Of a stretch of 64,000 nt of DNA, positions 38,662 through 52,185 are shown in pieces; within the stretch, counting starts at the first letter, position 1, and each line of letters starts with the position of its first letter. Origin of the DNA: Cardinalis cardinalis (lineage: Eukaryota; Chordata; Aves; Passeriformes; Cardinalidae); assembly GCA_014549065.1 (NCBI GenBank), contig JACDOX010000014.1:8424489-8488488 (forward strand), read 5' to 3'. Both the position numbers and the translations under genes were made by a program. The notes under the pieces are model-generated. The model was not told the DNA's origin. It worked only from the letters and a program-made list of their open reading frames with translations, and did not search any database.

Positions 38662-41600
38662 TTAAGCTCCTGAGTGAAAACTTGGCATTGGGGCAGAAAT
38701 CATAATTTTATTTGAAACTGATTCTGTATATAGTTAATATGTTTGTTCTAAGGATTTAGCATCAGTAAAAGGCATAAATTATTTGGCAAATGAGGAGTGT
38801 TTACAACATTAAATAGTGAAGATTAATGTGCCAAAGCTGATTCCCATGTCAATGCTGTCCTAGAAAACCCAAAACTTACTTGTGGAACCTGGAATAGGAC
38901 TTTGAGAAAAAGGCAATTATCCTTTGATTTGGGATGAATTCCCATCCAGAACAGTGTGGAACATGCTCATGCCACTGATATGAACTACTGATGCTTCCCT
39001 GAAGGAAGCTGTAGCTTTTTATTTAGGAATGGCACAGAGACAAATATCTCAGCAATGCCTGAGTAAACAAGAGACTTAATAGATGGGAATGAAAAAACTG
39101 GTTATGTGAACTTCAGATTTGGCATAGTAGCTTCCTTTACTGTCATAGAATTTCTGTTTATGAGCATATTTTAGGTCTCAANTTTTTTTCTATAAATGAA
39201 GATAAAATTAATTCTATACATCACATGCAGGTACTATGAGGAAAACAACTTTAAAGCCTGAAGTGATCCATTTATTAGTAAGTGTTTTGTGTTAGAAATG
39301 ACTCATGGTGAACACAGTCACTAGGAAAAAACTAAAGCGTTCCATTTACTAGTCTATTTCTGCACAATTTTGCTTTTGCACATAAATCACATGGAGGCAG
39401 ATCTNCTACTGGTTTCTAAATGGCACTTTTTATTCCATGTGTATAGACTTCCAAGCTTTCCAATAACTTCTTGAGTTTGAACTGGTTTGGCTCANGCCCT
39501 TCAATGTGATCTACTTTCATGCCAATAGATATAAACCTATCTGGAACGATGATACTTTGAAAACCNTGTTGTCTGTCAGTAGGTCACTTCTTGAGATATA
39601 TTTCTTGATTTTCAGACCACTACAGTCAATATGTATTTATATAAAAANATATATTTTTTCTACATGCTACCATTAAACAAGTTATATTTCCCAACTGTTT
39701 TTTACTGCAAAATGATATAAGAAAGAGCTTTAAATTTCTCTTATTGGAGACAAAGGCAGAACTGCTGGGAAGAGGAGAGGAGGCAAACACAGAATTTCAC
39801 ATAGAAATCAATTTGATAAATAATGGAAAAGTCTGGGACTTTGAGCACTATATTTTCTGAACTGGATCTTTCTGGAGGTTGATCATTTTACTAGGTTTTA
39901 TTTTAAAAGTAATGCCATAAATTTTGGGAGAAACTGGAGGCATAGATTCCAGATTAATGGCATTTTGTAAGGAAGGTGCATTTTTTTAATATGTGTAGTT
40001 GGATTTTGCTAAAGCAATTCAATATAAATACCTTGTAGAGCTAGGTCTTAAAGTTTCATTTCCATCTGCATTTACTGCTTTAGTAGATCTTTGGATAAAT
40101 GTCTAAAGAGCTTGGAAGGCAGAATAAGTATTTGATCCACCGAAATCTTCAGCCTTCTCCCAGAAAAAGATCAAGAGCAAATACTATTTTTACTGCTGCT
40201 TTCACATGTATGAATATTACTGGAAAGACATTTATAATAATGCTCAAGGAGAATGGGTGTCGCATCTATTATACAAGTATTATAATGTTTCTAAACCAGA
40301 TAAAAATAATGTTCTCAATAGACACTACAAAATGAACTCCAATCTAATTGCTCTCAACACTATATTAAATCACTCCCATTTGCACCTCGCTAATGATTTC
40401 AGATGTTCAAACAAGCCATTTTTAAACTGATCAAAGTCTACTGTGGTTCTAACACTGATTCATTTCACCATCTAATCAGGTCTCCGACAAACCCCTGAGT
40501 ACTCGTTCCCTTGGAAGTAATTTGCAAGTGGTAATACTCAGGGTATTATGAATTGGTGCAACATCCAGCTGCTTGGTAAGAGATACAGCAAAGGCCTGTG
40601 TTTAGTTTAGAAGAGCATAAAGGATAAGCTCAGTTGGCCAAACTCCCTGTTCACGCTATGACAATGCAGCAGACTTTGCACGTACACTTGGACGTGGCTT
40701 TGCACCCCATTCTCAATGTTTTTTGTAGATACAGCAGTTACAGCACCTCAGGATATGAATGCCTCTGGCATTCTTTAGTGATTGTCCCCACTGAGGCTTC
40801 TTCAGAGGAGGGTTGAGATGAGGCAAGCATTTCTCTGGCACTGTCCTGTCCATGTGTATGGCAGGTGCATGGAGATGTATGAAAGTCTAGCTTTACTGGG
40901 CAAGAAGCAGTTTCTGTGTTTGCATATTCCAGGCCTTCTAAGGCTATTGCTGACAAATTCTTTTGGGCTTCCACCATTTCTCGTGCCAGAACCTCACAGC
41001 TCCCATGTATTTTTCCAAATCCTGCATTTGCATAGAATTCTCTGGAAGTTTATTCTCACCCTGCCTGCAAGTTGTGCTCAGACTGTGTTTTACAAAGCAG
41101 TGTCTTGTACAACAGCTTTGGATTTTGCAATATGTTCCTAAAGGAATGTTTATTTGTTCCCTCATCTAAATGAAATGGCCAGTGATTGACACAGATCTTT
41201 TTTAATAGAAACAGGGCATTAATTTGTATACAGTAAAAACCTGTTAAATTGACCACAGAGTTAACTATAATTGTAAAGCAGCTGGTAACCTTTAGGTTGT
41301 GCTATGTCATTTCATCTCCTCTTCTTGGTCTTTCACTTTTAATTTCCCTCCACAGAAGGCTGTTTAGCCCTACCTATTGAGGAATTTGCAGTATTAAGTT
41401 GGACCATGTTGAACAGATTAATAATTTTCCAAGAATTTGATACTGCTATTTTTCCAAGGAAGATTCAAGTACACTTTTATTTAAAGGTAGAAATAATTGC
41501 TTTTCATATCCATTTTGCTGGTTTTACTGACAATGCAATTTCCAGCATTTTAATGGGTCTGAAATAAAGATCTGCTTATTGTACTTAGATGTCCTTTGTA

Positions 41601-42505
41601 AGTTTTTAGTCGAGACTTTACTGATGCCAGAGCTGAGCTGACATCTGCAAAGCGGTGTTTGCTAGCCTGCCACTTCTGCTCAGGAAATAATAATCAATTG
41701 GACTAGAGCCACTTAGAACACTTACATGCAAAAATTACGGCTATTCTTCGTCACTTGTTAATTAAACAGACAAAATTCTATCCATAGTTAAGGTCAGACA
41801 TTCTGCTAGCTAATGACTTGTATGCATTGACTGAAACACTGCAGAATTTTTCCCTTAGTGATCTTTTTAAAATACTTAAAATTGAGACGAGATTGCTAAC
41901 TAGATAATAATGGTCTTTGCACATCAAATTAAGTCCAAATATGCCACATTGTTGGCTTTGATTTAGGAATGATTTAAAGTTCAAACTTCATAAAATAGCA
42001 CACCTCAGATTTGAATAACTCAGAGAACTTTGCAGATACAAATGATTTGGATAGAAATAAACTTTTGCTGGGGAGGATTTAAAATAGGAAATATGTTTAA
42101 AAAGGAAACAAAGAAATTAAAAATAACAGCAAATGGACCCTAATGCTGTTGTAACAGTTGACAAGGTACAGAAAATGAAGAATGTACTCTTATGAAGAGT
42201 ACAGAAAATTGCACGGAAAACCAGTGAAACTGTGAGGATTTTTCATACCTGTAAGTAAGGCCATTGCCCACCTTCATCCTGGCTCCCACCTGCGCATGAG
42301 TTTGAGAGAGTTTCCTCACACAGGGAGTAGGCAGCAGCCAGAGCAGAGACTTCCACCCAGTGCTTGTGGAAGCTGTCCTGAAGAATCAGAGAGGGCACCA
42401 CTCCTAGTCTACTTTGCCACTGGTCTTGGATCTAATGGGCAAGTTCCTGGTCCTGGTAAGAGTTTGCTAGACTTGCACTAAAACCAGATACAGGATTAGA
42501 GGGCA

Positions 42506-42535
42506 GAATTATTAGTGAATTATTAGAATTATTAG
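42506..42535. repeat. Short GAATTATTAG tandem
   Basis: Three near-identical units of 9-11 bases containing AATTATTAG. Minor local duplication. Confidence 0.75.
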
Positions 42536-42682
42536 AGCTCAAAACAGCTAGAAGATATTTTGAGGATCTTCCATCCTAGTACTTTGACATCAAGTCCCAT
42601 CTTAGCCTTTGTACAAACACTTCCTACCTAAATGATGCTAAAGGAAAGCTGATATTTAACAATAAATGTTATGAAAGGGTAT

Positions 42683-42735
42683 CTGTTATAAAATTGTTAT
42701 ACCTGTATTATAAAATCTGTGTTATAAAAAAAAAT
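42683..42735. repeat. Degenerate TGTTATAAAA tandem
   Basis: Three imperfect occurrences of a GTTATAAAA or ATTATAAAA motif spaced about 20-25 bases, ending in a run of A. Likely replication slippage. Confidence 0.65.
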
Positions 42736-45700
42736 AATTAGTACCAGATTTCCAACTTTACCCACAGAATTTTGGCAGATTTCACAGTTGTTTTCCATAG
42801 CNGGAGTACTTGATCAAAGAACAGAGATAAAAGATACCTGCAAAAGAGTTGATATTAGTGCAGGCTTAAATAACGTTTAATTTTCAAATTTAGAAATGNA
42901 AGAACTACAGATTTGTTGTAATTGAACCGGTGACGTAACTGAAAACACAGATACAAATTCACATGTATTTAAAATACTTCATTCCTGTTAGCATAGTGAA
43001 ATATTGAAGAACTTGATGAACAGCAGTAGGCTGTGTTTTGGGGTTTTTTTAATGATTAATGCAGTGCCACAATGATAAGTGATGTGATTGCTATCTTTCC
43101 TATAGTCTGGCTTTTCTAGCCATAAAATCTCAAATACTGTGAACTATATTTACACTTAAAATGAAATAAATTTGACTCTTGGCAACAGAGGGACTGCATG
43201 GATGCAGAATACTGTACTAGCAGTAGTTCCAGTCACAAAATGGTTTTATGGACAAGCTACTCTAAGCCTATTATGAGAAGAGCTACAGCAAGTTGTTATG
43301 GTAACTGGAGCTGTACAGTAACAGGGTAGGATTAAATACTTGATTTTTTCCCCCATGTGGACTTCTGTGAAGCATTGTTTTCCACATACAAGAAAGAAAC
43401 AACATTTCAGAGGAAAATTAATGAAAAGTAGCTCAGTTGAATGTTTGGATAAATTGGCTGTGGTACTTTCATGAAATGCCTCTACCCTCCCGAATGACAG
43501 GTCTCGTCTCCTTTCGGGCAGAGATGAATATATTTACTCCACTGAATGTTTGCTCCAATGTTTGCTTTGATTGGATGCTTTTTAATACTTTGCTGCTTTT
43601 TGCTGTTGCAGTTTTATTATTGTTGGTATGGTGATACTATTTCCATAGTTTCGCTTAGAGGGTGTTTGCATCATGAANTTTTGTGTCTCTGGGAAATCGT
43701 GTTTATGCTGCCAGACTGCTGCAACAGGGGCCTGAGAGCTGGAAGGACTCAGNAAAGTGGTGGGCAAGATGGAGGGGGTTGTGGCTGTCCTTCTTCCAAA
43801 GCCTGTGGCAACCATGTGGCACTTTGGTTATTCTGAATTCCCTTTGATAAAGATATATTTCTTTCATAGCTTAAAACTCACTTGAACCATGTTTAACAGG
43901 GATGTAAATGAATGTTTCTATTACAATTTTCAGTACAAGTAATTTATTTGACTCCTGCTTTTGTATGTGTGTAAGACTGCTTGTCACTCTTATGCCTGTT
44001 GGATCTCTTTCATATGTATTTATGTACTATTTCTGAGGGAGATGCATTTTTTTCAGCAGTATATCACAGTGTTTGACAAGTTCCTAGTAAGGCCTTATGA
44101 GAAGTCTGGTTGCTTTTGTTTCATGAAGTATCTTTCAAAATTCATTTTGCAGATTAAACATGTTGACAAACCCTATAGCACTTTTATCAGAATTCTGACT
44201 TTAGATATCTGAACCTCTTTTGAATTTAAAATGTTTACTAATATATATTGCTAGAAATGCTGAAGTTTTTAGAATTTAGGTTGCTAAACAGGCTCCACAA
44301 ATTGCCTTGAACCCACTGGTTACTAATCCAGTAGGATTAGAACAGATTAATTTTGTCATGAGTGTTTTTTTCCAAAGTACTTTACTCTTAACATTTGCAG
44401 TCTGCTTGAATTATGGAAGTGCTCAGAAATTAGAGCTAAACTTTACTGACCATCAGAGTAATCCTCTGGTTCTCCAGTTGTTCTCTTCTTTGCAGTTAAA
44501 GCCTAGAATTACACAAAACACTACATATCAAAGGTTGAGTCAATGTCTTTCAGAACAAAGGGGGTCTCCATTATACTGATATTTCTTGTAATGAATTCCC
44601 CTCTTCAGATTCATAAATTAAAGTATGTGCCACTTTAAAATTTAAGATTGAACATTAGGGAACACAAAGCAGACAGTGTATATAAAATATGCCAAGAAAT
44701 AAAAAGGAATAACAGTGCAGATTGCAAGATATCATCCTGATAGAGAATGGTAAAATATGCATGGTTCAGATGACAATAACACAAATAAAATGCAACATTT
44801 TACAGAAGTGAACCACAGCTCCTGACACAGCTCTGGCACTATCACACGACTGGTGATTATTCAAATGTCTCCATGATTAATTCAGTTTGTATTGATGCAA
44901 ATAATCCTAGAGGAGACCTGGGAGAGCTAATGCATTTTGCTTCTGTGCCTTTCCATTGATAGCACAAAACAGCAAAGAGGAAAGTAATTTTCATGATATT
45001 AATAATGCGATTGCAGAATCAGGTCATTTAAAAGAATGGTGCTGACTCAGCTGTAGTAGTGCAGGGTTGAACATGGAGATTAATTCTTGAGCATGCTACA
45101 TAAAAATCCACTGCTGGATATCTCATTGCACTAAAGCATATTTCCTCCTTTGTAAGAAATATTTAAAATGACAGCAGTTGATTTGATGCCTTTTTTCCTG
45201 CTGTTAGGAATTCTTTTATAACATCAGAGCTCTTTCTGTTGGAGTATTTACCTTTACACAGTGAGAGGGGGCTTGCCTTTCTCCCTCCTCCTTTCCAGGA
45301 ATGGAAATTGGTTCCTTCTTTTAGATAATTCCCTGAAGGTCAGTGAAAGTCTGAGGGGATCATAACTGCTGTGCATGAATAGCTGTCTCAGCCAATGAAT
45401 CTTATNAAAATCAGTGATGAGAGGGAGCAAACATTTCCTTTTTTTGAAAGGACATCTTCACAGATGTCACTGGAGGCAGGCTCCTGGCTGACTCCTGCTA
45501 ACTTAGGTAGTTCTAGTGGCAGACATTTATGCTTTTATTTAGCTTTTTTTTTTTTTAATGACCAGGCTAATAAGCTCAGCAGATATGCTAAAAAGGTGAT
45601 TCTTACACAAGATCCTTAGAGAGAGGGAGAAAGACAAGAAAAAATACATAGTCATTGGTTTTTTTAAAGTGCAAATTACAAATGCACCNCATAAAATTTT

Positions 45701-48100
45701 CCCTATACTTAAAAATGCAAAATGGAAAAGGTTTAAGTAAAAAATGCTTAAAACAATGCTCTAGTTGTGGGTTTTTCCTCTTGTTTTGTTTGTTTGTTTG
45801 GAGTTCTTGGGGGTAGGCTAAAAGGATTTGAGAAACAATTTCTANACATTTGCAATGTATTGTTTCCACATTAGTGATATTTTTCTTGCTTTTATAGGGA
45901 GCAGGAAAAGCCTGTTTTTCTCTTGTGGAACTACAAAATTAAAAACCAGCTGAAAGTTAAACATACATTTGTCTTTCTAATATTTCTAACATTGTATTTT
46001 TCTGATCCCAGCTAATTTATGTTTAAATAATATATTACTTCCAAGGTAAATAAGAAAATAATGTAACACAATCCAGAAAAAAATTTCCTATGTAAATGGG
46101 GTCAGTTCAAGATTCTTGTAGTTTGAGCTTGCTCGTGACCGGGAGAAAAATGAGAGGGGAGAATTAGTGAAGAATATTAGGAATATCATCAAGTAATTAG
46201 AGAGATGAAGATTTCTGAGATTCTGTAACAACACTGGAAGTGAGAGACTTATTTTTCTCCTTAGCATCTTGGGTGGTAATTGGACTACTTGGGCCTCCCT
46301 GCTCTTGAAAGTAAAGCACATATTTTCTTGCTGAGAGTTGTTTCCACATTTTGTGGTTCAAAATAGGTCAGATATGTGCCANTGCCTCTGGCTGTGTATT
46401 GAGTCATATCACATAGCTACAGACCCACTGTCTTCCCTGAGAAAGTTGCAGCTTGCTGTCTGGGAANGCAGGCTGGGGCTGGGGGAAGGGCTGATTTTTA
46501 CTGAGAGTGCCGCATGGTAGTCCAGCTGCCACAAGGCCTTCTTCCACAAGTGTCATCTGAAGTTTCCTTCCAAATGCCAAGAGACNTTTTGGGTAGGAAT
46601 TTGGATAGGGCATTGTGATAAAGCCTTTGATGCTGATCCAGATCATCTGACTCTTTTGTTACTCCTGCCAGGCTGGATTTATACACTGGTGCACTGCCAG
46701 GCATGGCCCCAGCTGCCCTGCTGATGCCCAGCCCATAACAACCCCAAATGCTCTCCATCCACCTTCCCTGGCCCTGCTTGCCCCTGGGCATTCCCGCTCT
46801 GGGTGCAGGTCTTATCCCCTCCTCTCTCTGTGCTGGAAGGGGTTAACACTGCCGTGTGCCTTGCTGACTGGCTCCTGCAGTCCAAAACCAGCGAAATGCA
46901 AGCCCCTGTAAAAGGCTTCTGCTCTCTTTTGCTGATGCCCAGACCATAATCATGGTCCGGCTGCCCTGAGGGCTGCCACGGGTCCCTGTGCAGCCAAGGG
47001 GAAAGGGAAGGCAAGAGCCTTGAGAAACTGCACTCCCTTNTCTTGTTTATGAAATGAGATTTACTCAAGAACTGATCATAAATTTATGAAAAAACACAGT
47101 TGAATGTCAAAATACTACTGTGTCAGTCTGTACTAGGCTTCAGCTGAACTAAATTTGGGTTCTGTACTATTGAATGCTGAGATGTGTGAAATTTGGCTGA
47201 GGACAGGACAGTTATATTTGTCTGTGCTGAAGGACTGAAAATTGGTATATTGCCTCCAAGTTTGCACAGGTGGGAGAATGATGTGGAAGAGTGAGTCATA
47301 TCAATTTAAAATAGGAATCAAGGCTAAAAAGGATTGCTTTAGTGTTTGTTTTTACTCGTGGTGTGACTCCATTTTTAACCACTTTATTACTCTCTGTAGT
47401 TATTTTTTGCAAAGACATTTGCCAAGGATTAGTTTTTGTTTGGTTGCAAATACTATATGGCAGCTGGAAGCCTTTTTATGAGGCTTTCAAAAGCTGAGAA
47501 ACTGGTTGTCAATGTGTGAAAAGTTCTTTGCTGGTACTCTAAACTGCCTTTCATTAGGGTGTTGTATATTTAATGATTGCTAGNCCAATGGGGCATGCAG
47601 AATTTCCTGCTGTGGTCTTCTGTAAAATTTATTGAAGAAAGACATTGGGAAATGTTGCTGGTATGCAATGATGCATGGAAAACATTTGCAGTTGTGTAAA
47701 AGTAATGGAAATCCTCTGAAACAGTTGCTAGATTAAAACTAAGCCAAACCCTTGGTGATTCTAACTGAGTTATCTGCACACAGATATTGGCAGGTAGGGT
47801 AGGTGTTAGCTTTTTATCATTGCCTTTAAGCAGCCTTTAAGCACCTACACTGGTGCTTTTAGATCCAGGATTAAAATGTTTTTCTTTTGGAAGAGAAAAG
47901 TAAAATATTGTTTTCTCACTTGTTTACGTGCATGTGCAAAATTACAGAACAGGAACTAGAAATTGGACCACACAACCTATGAATAGAATTCCATTTTTCA
48001 ATGTTTAACATGACATTTTGAGATGTGGCATCTATCATAAATCTTGTTGCAGATTCTCTCTGTTTCTAGCAGTATGTTAATTTGTCAGAGTCTGTGTTGG

Positions 48101-48158
48101 GTGGGTTTTTTTTGTGTTTTTTTGTGTGATTGTTTGTTTGTTTTAGTTTGTTTTGTTG
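48101..48158 (+). repeat. G/T-rich low-complexity run with (GTTT)n
   Basis: Long T runs broken by G, ending in GTTT tetranucleotide units. It contains almost no C. Confidence 0.8.
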
Positions 48159-51134
48159 CCATTTTGGAATAGCATGGCTCTCAGAATGCAGATGTCAAAA
48201 CAACCAGTGAACTGGATGCATTGGATCAAAAAGGTCTGACTGAGGAAAATATGATGTAGCTCAGGCTAGAGTGGAGCTGACACAGTCCTGAACTAAAGCT
48301 ACTTAAGTGGTTTTCTGAAGTCAAAATGTTCAGGGATAAAAAGGCAATTTTTAGACCAGTGACTGGAAAGAAAGTGACTGACACAAGAGCTGTAAAAAGT
48401 AGATCCTGTGTTGGCCTAAGCATTAGGTGGTATTCGAGGGGTGCTTTGCAGGCCAGACTCTGCCGCTCTTGCTCTGAGCTAAACACTAGATTGTATATTA
48501 AAAATACATTTCACATCCTAATTTCTAGCTGTTCAGTTTATTAATGAAACTGTGGCTGTGGTTATTCTGCTGATATGTTTGCTTTAGATTTTAGTTGTAA
48601 ATCCTGAAATTTTAAATATTTGGTGCGAGACAAACAATAGTATCAAGAGAAGCATGCTTCTGCTAACTGACCTTTCATATGGCTCCATCCTCTCAAGAGG
48701 CTCAATCCTCTTCCAGACCTACTGAAAATTTACCAGGAGTCATTGCGAAGATCCATTGGGATGGTGTAGTTGACTGTGACATTATGCAACCTGGCAATAC
48801 CTAGAAGGAGCTGAGCTAAGATATGAGCAATTTAATGCATGGTATAGTGCATTGTTCAGTTGTGTAAGGTGATATGACTCCAATCAAAATGGTCTGGGGA
48901 TGGGGGCCAAACCACAGCCACATGGAATGCTAACAAGATACATGCAAGAGTTTTAGTTTAGACCTAAGGTGTATATTGAAGTAATTTCAGCCACAGTACA
49001 GTATTCTCTGTGGGNAGGATGAATTCTCTGTGTGTGTTCTTGCATAACAGCATCTGAAAGAGCCTCTATCATTCTGTACTGTCCTGCCCAGCAGATGATG
49101 CAGCTTTGGAGTCTGCAGCATTACAGCATGTTTAAACATAAATCCCAGTGACTTACNAAGTGTTATTCAGAACAGAGCCATGTTTCAATTAAGTAAATAC
49201 ATAAATTATTTATTGATAGTCTGCCAGTGGGCCACCAAGATGGACTGCAGGATATGTGCTCTTTGATGGAGCTGGGCATGTACACAGTCACATAGAGACT
49301 AAGGAGTGATCTAGAAGATATTCATAACTACTTCACTATGGGGAGTTATGAAAATGAGAGAACCAAAATTCCTCAGAAGGTACAGATGATGTATCAGGAG
49401 GCAATGATGAGGATTTCTGCATGGGGAGGGTCAAGTTAGCCAACCCATCTTCCCAGGAGTGCAGTGAGGCACCCAGCCAGGTGACCATCTTTGGCGTGTT
49501 TTCTACTGACGACCTGACTTAGTTCTGCTGATAATCCCACTTGGAGGGTGAGAGTGGACTGGACAGCTTCAGTGGTTTATTGTGAGCAACCTTTCAGTGA
49601 TATTGTTCTCAGTTTTCTTGACCAAATCTGACCCCCTAAGAGGTTGAAGGTGTTTAAAGGCTGGGTCCATTCAGCACTCCACCAAGCACATGTTTCAGAA
49701 TAAACCCTTCAGACACTGTCACTTTGGCTCTTCAGGCAATTAAGGTTTATTTCAGCAAAGATTTGAAAATAACCTTCTATAGGAGCCACAGTGGGAATTG
49801 CTGCTTCAAATGGAAAGTATACTTTTTTGACCTTGACTTCTCTAAAATAGGCACACAGCCGCATGTATATATTTATGCAGGGAAAAGCAATCTTACCAGA
49901 TCCTACTTTGCATATGTAATTTGGTTACAGGGAAGAGAATGAGAGAACAAGCTGCTTGTGGCAAGTATAAATAAATTAATTCATTACTGCATAGCAGTTC
50001 TTGCTGTGACATTATTGGGTGTTTTCAAATCTTGTAGTATGAAGTCTTATTGTCTTGGTTTGACCAGATGGACTAATGATCTTTTGGGTCCTGTTATCTG
50101 TAGTCTAATGACACTTTAAAATATTTGGATTCTGCTCTACACCAATTTTAAATACACCATTAAAATACACACAGAAGAGTGCTGGTTATTATCTTGGTGN
50201 GGCAGTAGTGCTACAGAGCACCATGGGTTGAGTCTTCTTTATCAGCCTAGGCAAGGAAAAGTCTATGATGTATTCTTCCTAGGCAAGGCCCTGGGGGTTT
50301 TCCTGAGAGGCAGAATTCAGAGGATTCCACAGCTGGAGAGAAAGGTGACTGGAAAGGGATGGTGGCAAAGGAGCCTACAGGTCAACAGGAAGAACTTTGT
50401 AAAAGTTAGAAAAGAACATAAGTTGTGTTGTTGGTTTTTTTTTTTTTTTTGAGCATTTGTGCCTTAATATGAATGGAAAAAAAAAGGTGATTCTTGATAA
50501 GTCTTTCTGAAGGTGGTAATGCTGTTAAAACTAAGCAGAGAGGAAAACCACTTGCCCTGGACTACACAGTAAGTCAGGTGCTTTTTTCTCTTCATTAATT
50601 CTGATGATAAAATGGATGTGAAATAATGCTTACACTGATCTGGAACAGCTGTTGAAGATCTTTTAACAGAGACCAAGTAGGAATAATGTCAAACCAAAAT
50701 AGCTCTATAAGTAATTAGGCACAAATTAATAAAACCACAAAAGGCAGAGGCATAGTATGAACTCTGACTTAATCTTGAAGAGAAGAGAAAACTAAGAAGA
50801 GTTAAAATATTCTTGATGTATATGTACAGTGACTTCTGCTTGGGAATTTAGATTCATCTCATCAGCGTAAATGCTAAATATCTAAAAAGACAAGATCGAA
50901 GTGATTTCTGTGAGGCAGGGTGGGGAAAGCAGATGCTGCTGTTCTAATTATACCGACATCTTGTCACTGAGATTTGCCAGCTGGATGTATTTATTGATCC
51001 TCAATTGGTTTTGGGTTTATTTGTGATAGTGATGACCAAAGGACTGTCTTAATACTTTTTTATAATTATCCAGCTGAAAATGTTGTAACAGTTTACCAAA
51101 TTTCCAGCACACAGGTGAATAAACAGTTCATGTA

Positions 51135-52185
51135 ATGGGTGAGCAGCTGGCTCACAGGTGAGGCACAAAGGGTTACAGTGAATGNGGTGACATCAGAGTG
51201 GTGACCTGTCACTAGTGGGGTTCCACAGGGCTCCATCNTTGGCCCTGTGCTCTTCAACATCTTCATCAATGCCTTGGACATGGGAGTGAGCAAGTTTGCA
51301 GATGATGCAAAGCNNGGAGGTGCTGNTGACTCCCTCAAAGGCAGGGAGACCCTGCAGAGAGACCTCAACAAATCAGAGGGCTGAGCAATCACCAACAATA
51401 TGAAGATCAACAAGGGAAAGTGCTGGACTCTGTAGCTGGGCTGGGACAATGCTGGATGTAGGGTCAGACTGGGGAATGAGACGCTGGAAAGCAGCGCCAC
51501 AGAAAGAGACTTGGGGGTCCTGATCAATGGAAAGTTAATATGAGACAGCAGTGCCCTGGCAGCCAGGANGGCCACCCCTGTCCTGGGGGGCATCAGGCAC
51601 AGCATGGCCAGCTGGGCAAGGGAGGGGATTGTCCTGCTCTGCTCTGAGCTGGGACGGCCTCACCTCCAGTCCTGTGTGTGCAGTTTTGGGCACTGCAACA
51701 TAAGAAAGATAGGAAGCTCTTAGAGAGTGTCCAAAGCAGGGCAACAAAGGTGGTGAAGGGCCTTGANGGGAAGTGGTATGAGGAATGGCTGAGGTCACTT
51801 GGCTTGCTCAGCCTGGGGAAGAGGAGACNGAAGGGAGTTCTCATTGCTGTTACAACTTCCTCATGAGGGGAAGAGGAGGGGCAGGCACTGATCTCTGCTC
51901 TGTGGTCCCAGTGACAGGACCCAAGGGAGTGGTCTGAAGCTGTGTCNGGGGAGATTTAGGGCAGATATCAGGAAAGGTTCTTCACTCAGAGAATGGCTGG
52001 GCACTGGAACAGGCTCCTCAGAGAAGTGGTCACAGCCCCAAGCCTGACAGAGTTCAAGAAGTGTTTGGATGATGCTCTCGGGCACACGGTGTGACTCTTG
52101 GGGATGGTGCTGTGAAGGGTTGGGTGTTGGATTTAAAGATCCTTGTGGGTCCCTTCCGACTCAGCTTATTCTGTGATTCTGTGAT
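51135..52185 (+). mobile_element. CR1: CR1 LINE 3' fragment, second subfamily
   Basis: This 5'-truncated CR1 copy covers the end of the reverse transcriptase and the 3' region. Near the left end it translates with the family's SGVPQGS and GPVLFNIFIN blocks (about 51,215-51,270), followed by SKFADD at 51,289-51,306, so the catalytic Asp pair is intact here; the next residue is Ala instead of the usual Thr. The frame is then broken: an in-frame TGA at 51,382-51,384 replaces the family's Trp in the E-G-W segment. The 3' end carries two ATTCTGTG-type units (52,169-52,185), the characteristic CR1 tail repeat. The text differs from the plus-strand copy at 14,843 in its 3' region, so it belongs to another CR1 subfamily. 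Eight or nine N calls fall within it. It is dead. Confidence 0.93.

Larger units (their letters stand above)
23211..40089. other. Gene-free stretch
   Basis: No gene, RNA gene or transposon could be identified. Structures seen are the 37-bp tandem repeat (24,277-24,387), a run of ten C followed by a T-rich tract (27,338-27,361) and a 15-A run (38,647-38,661). Moderately GC-rich islands without recognisable identity lie near 27,000-27,250, 35,220-35,480 and 37,010-37,500. The longest open frame in the window (28,086-28,604 plus, 172 codons) falls here; its translation has no recognisable domain and reads as random AT-rich sequence. 31,070-31,260 is an AT-rich, ATTA-containing stretch that could be conserved non-coding DNA. 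Confidence 0.55.
40090..51134. other. Gene-free stretch with candidate conserved non-coding elements
   Basis: No gene or transposon was recognised. Several sections (40,090-40,530, 41,560-42,000 and 44,800-45,060) have the even, repeat-free, ATTA/TAAT-containing texture often seen in vertebrate conserved non-coding elements, a subjective impression only. Simple structures are a short AATTATTAG tandem (42,506-42,535), a TGTTATAAAA-type tandem (42,683-42,735), a G/T-rich run (48,101-48,158) and T runs at 45,544-45,556 and 50,435-50,450. 46,675-47,010 is GC-rich and contains two copies of a 17/18-matching motif 211 bases apart. Confidence 0.5.

Noticed and set aside
49420..49740. A possible LTR 3' part, with an AATAAA near 49,700.
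   Set aside because: No defined ends, TATA box or matching family could be recognised, and AATAAA is frequent in AT-rich DNA.
50053..50080. TGTCTTGGTTTGACC-like text resembling the start of an avian LTR.
   Set aside because: The resemblance ends after about 20 bases, and no downstream LTR blocks follow.
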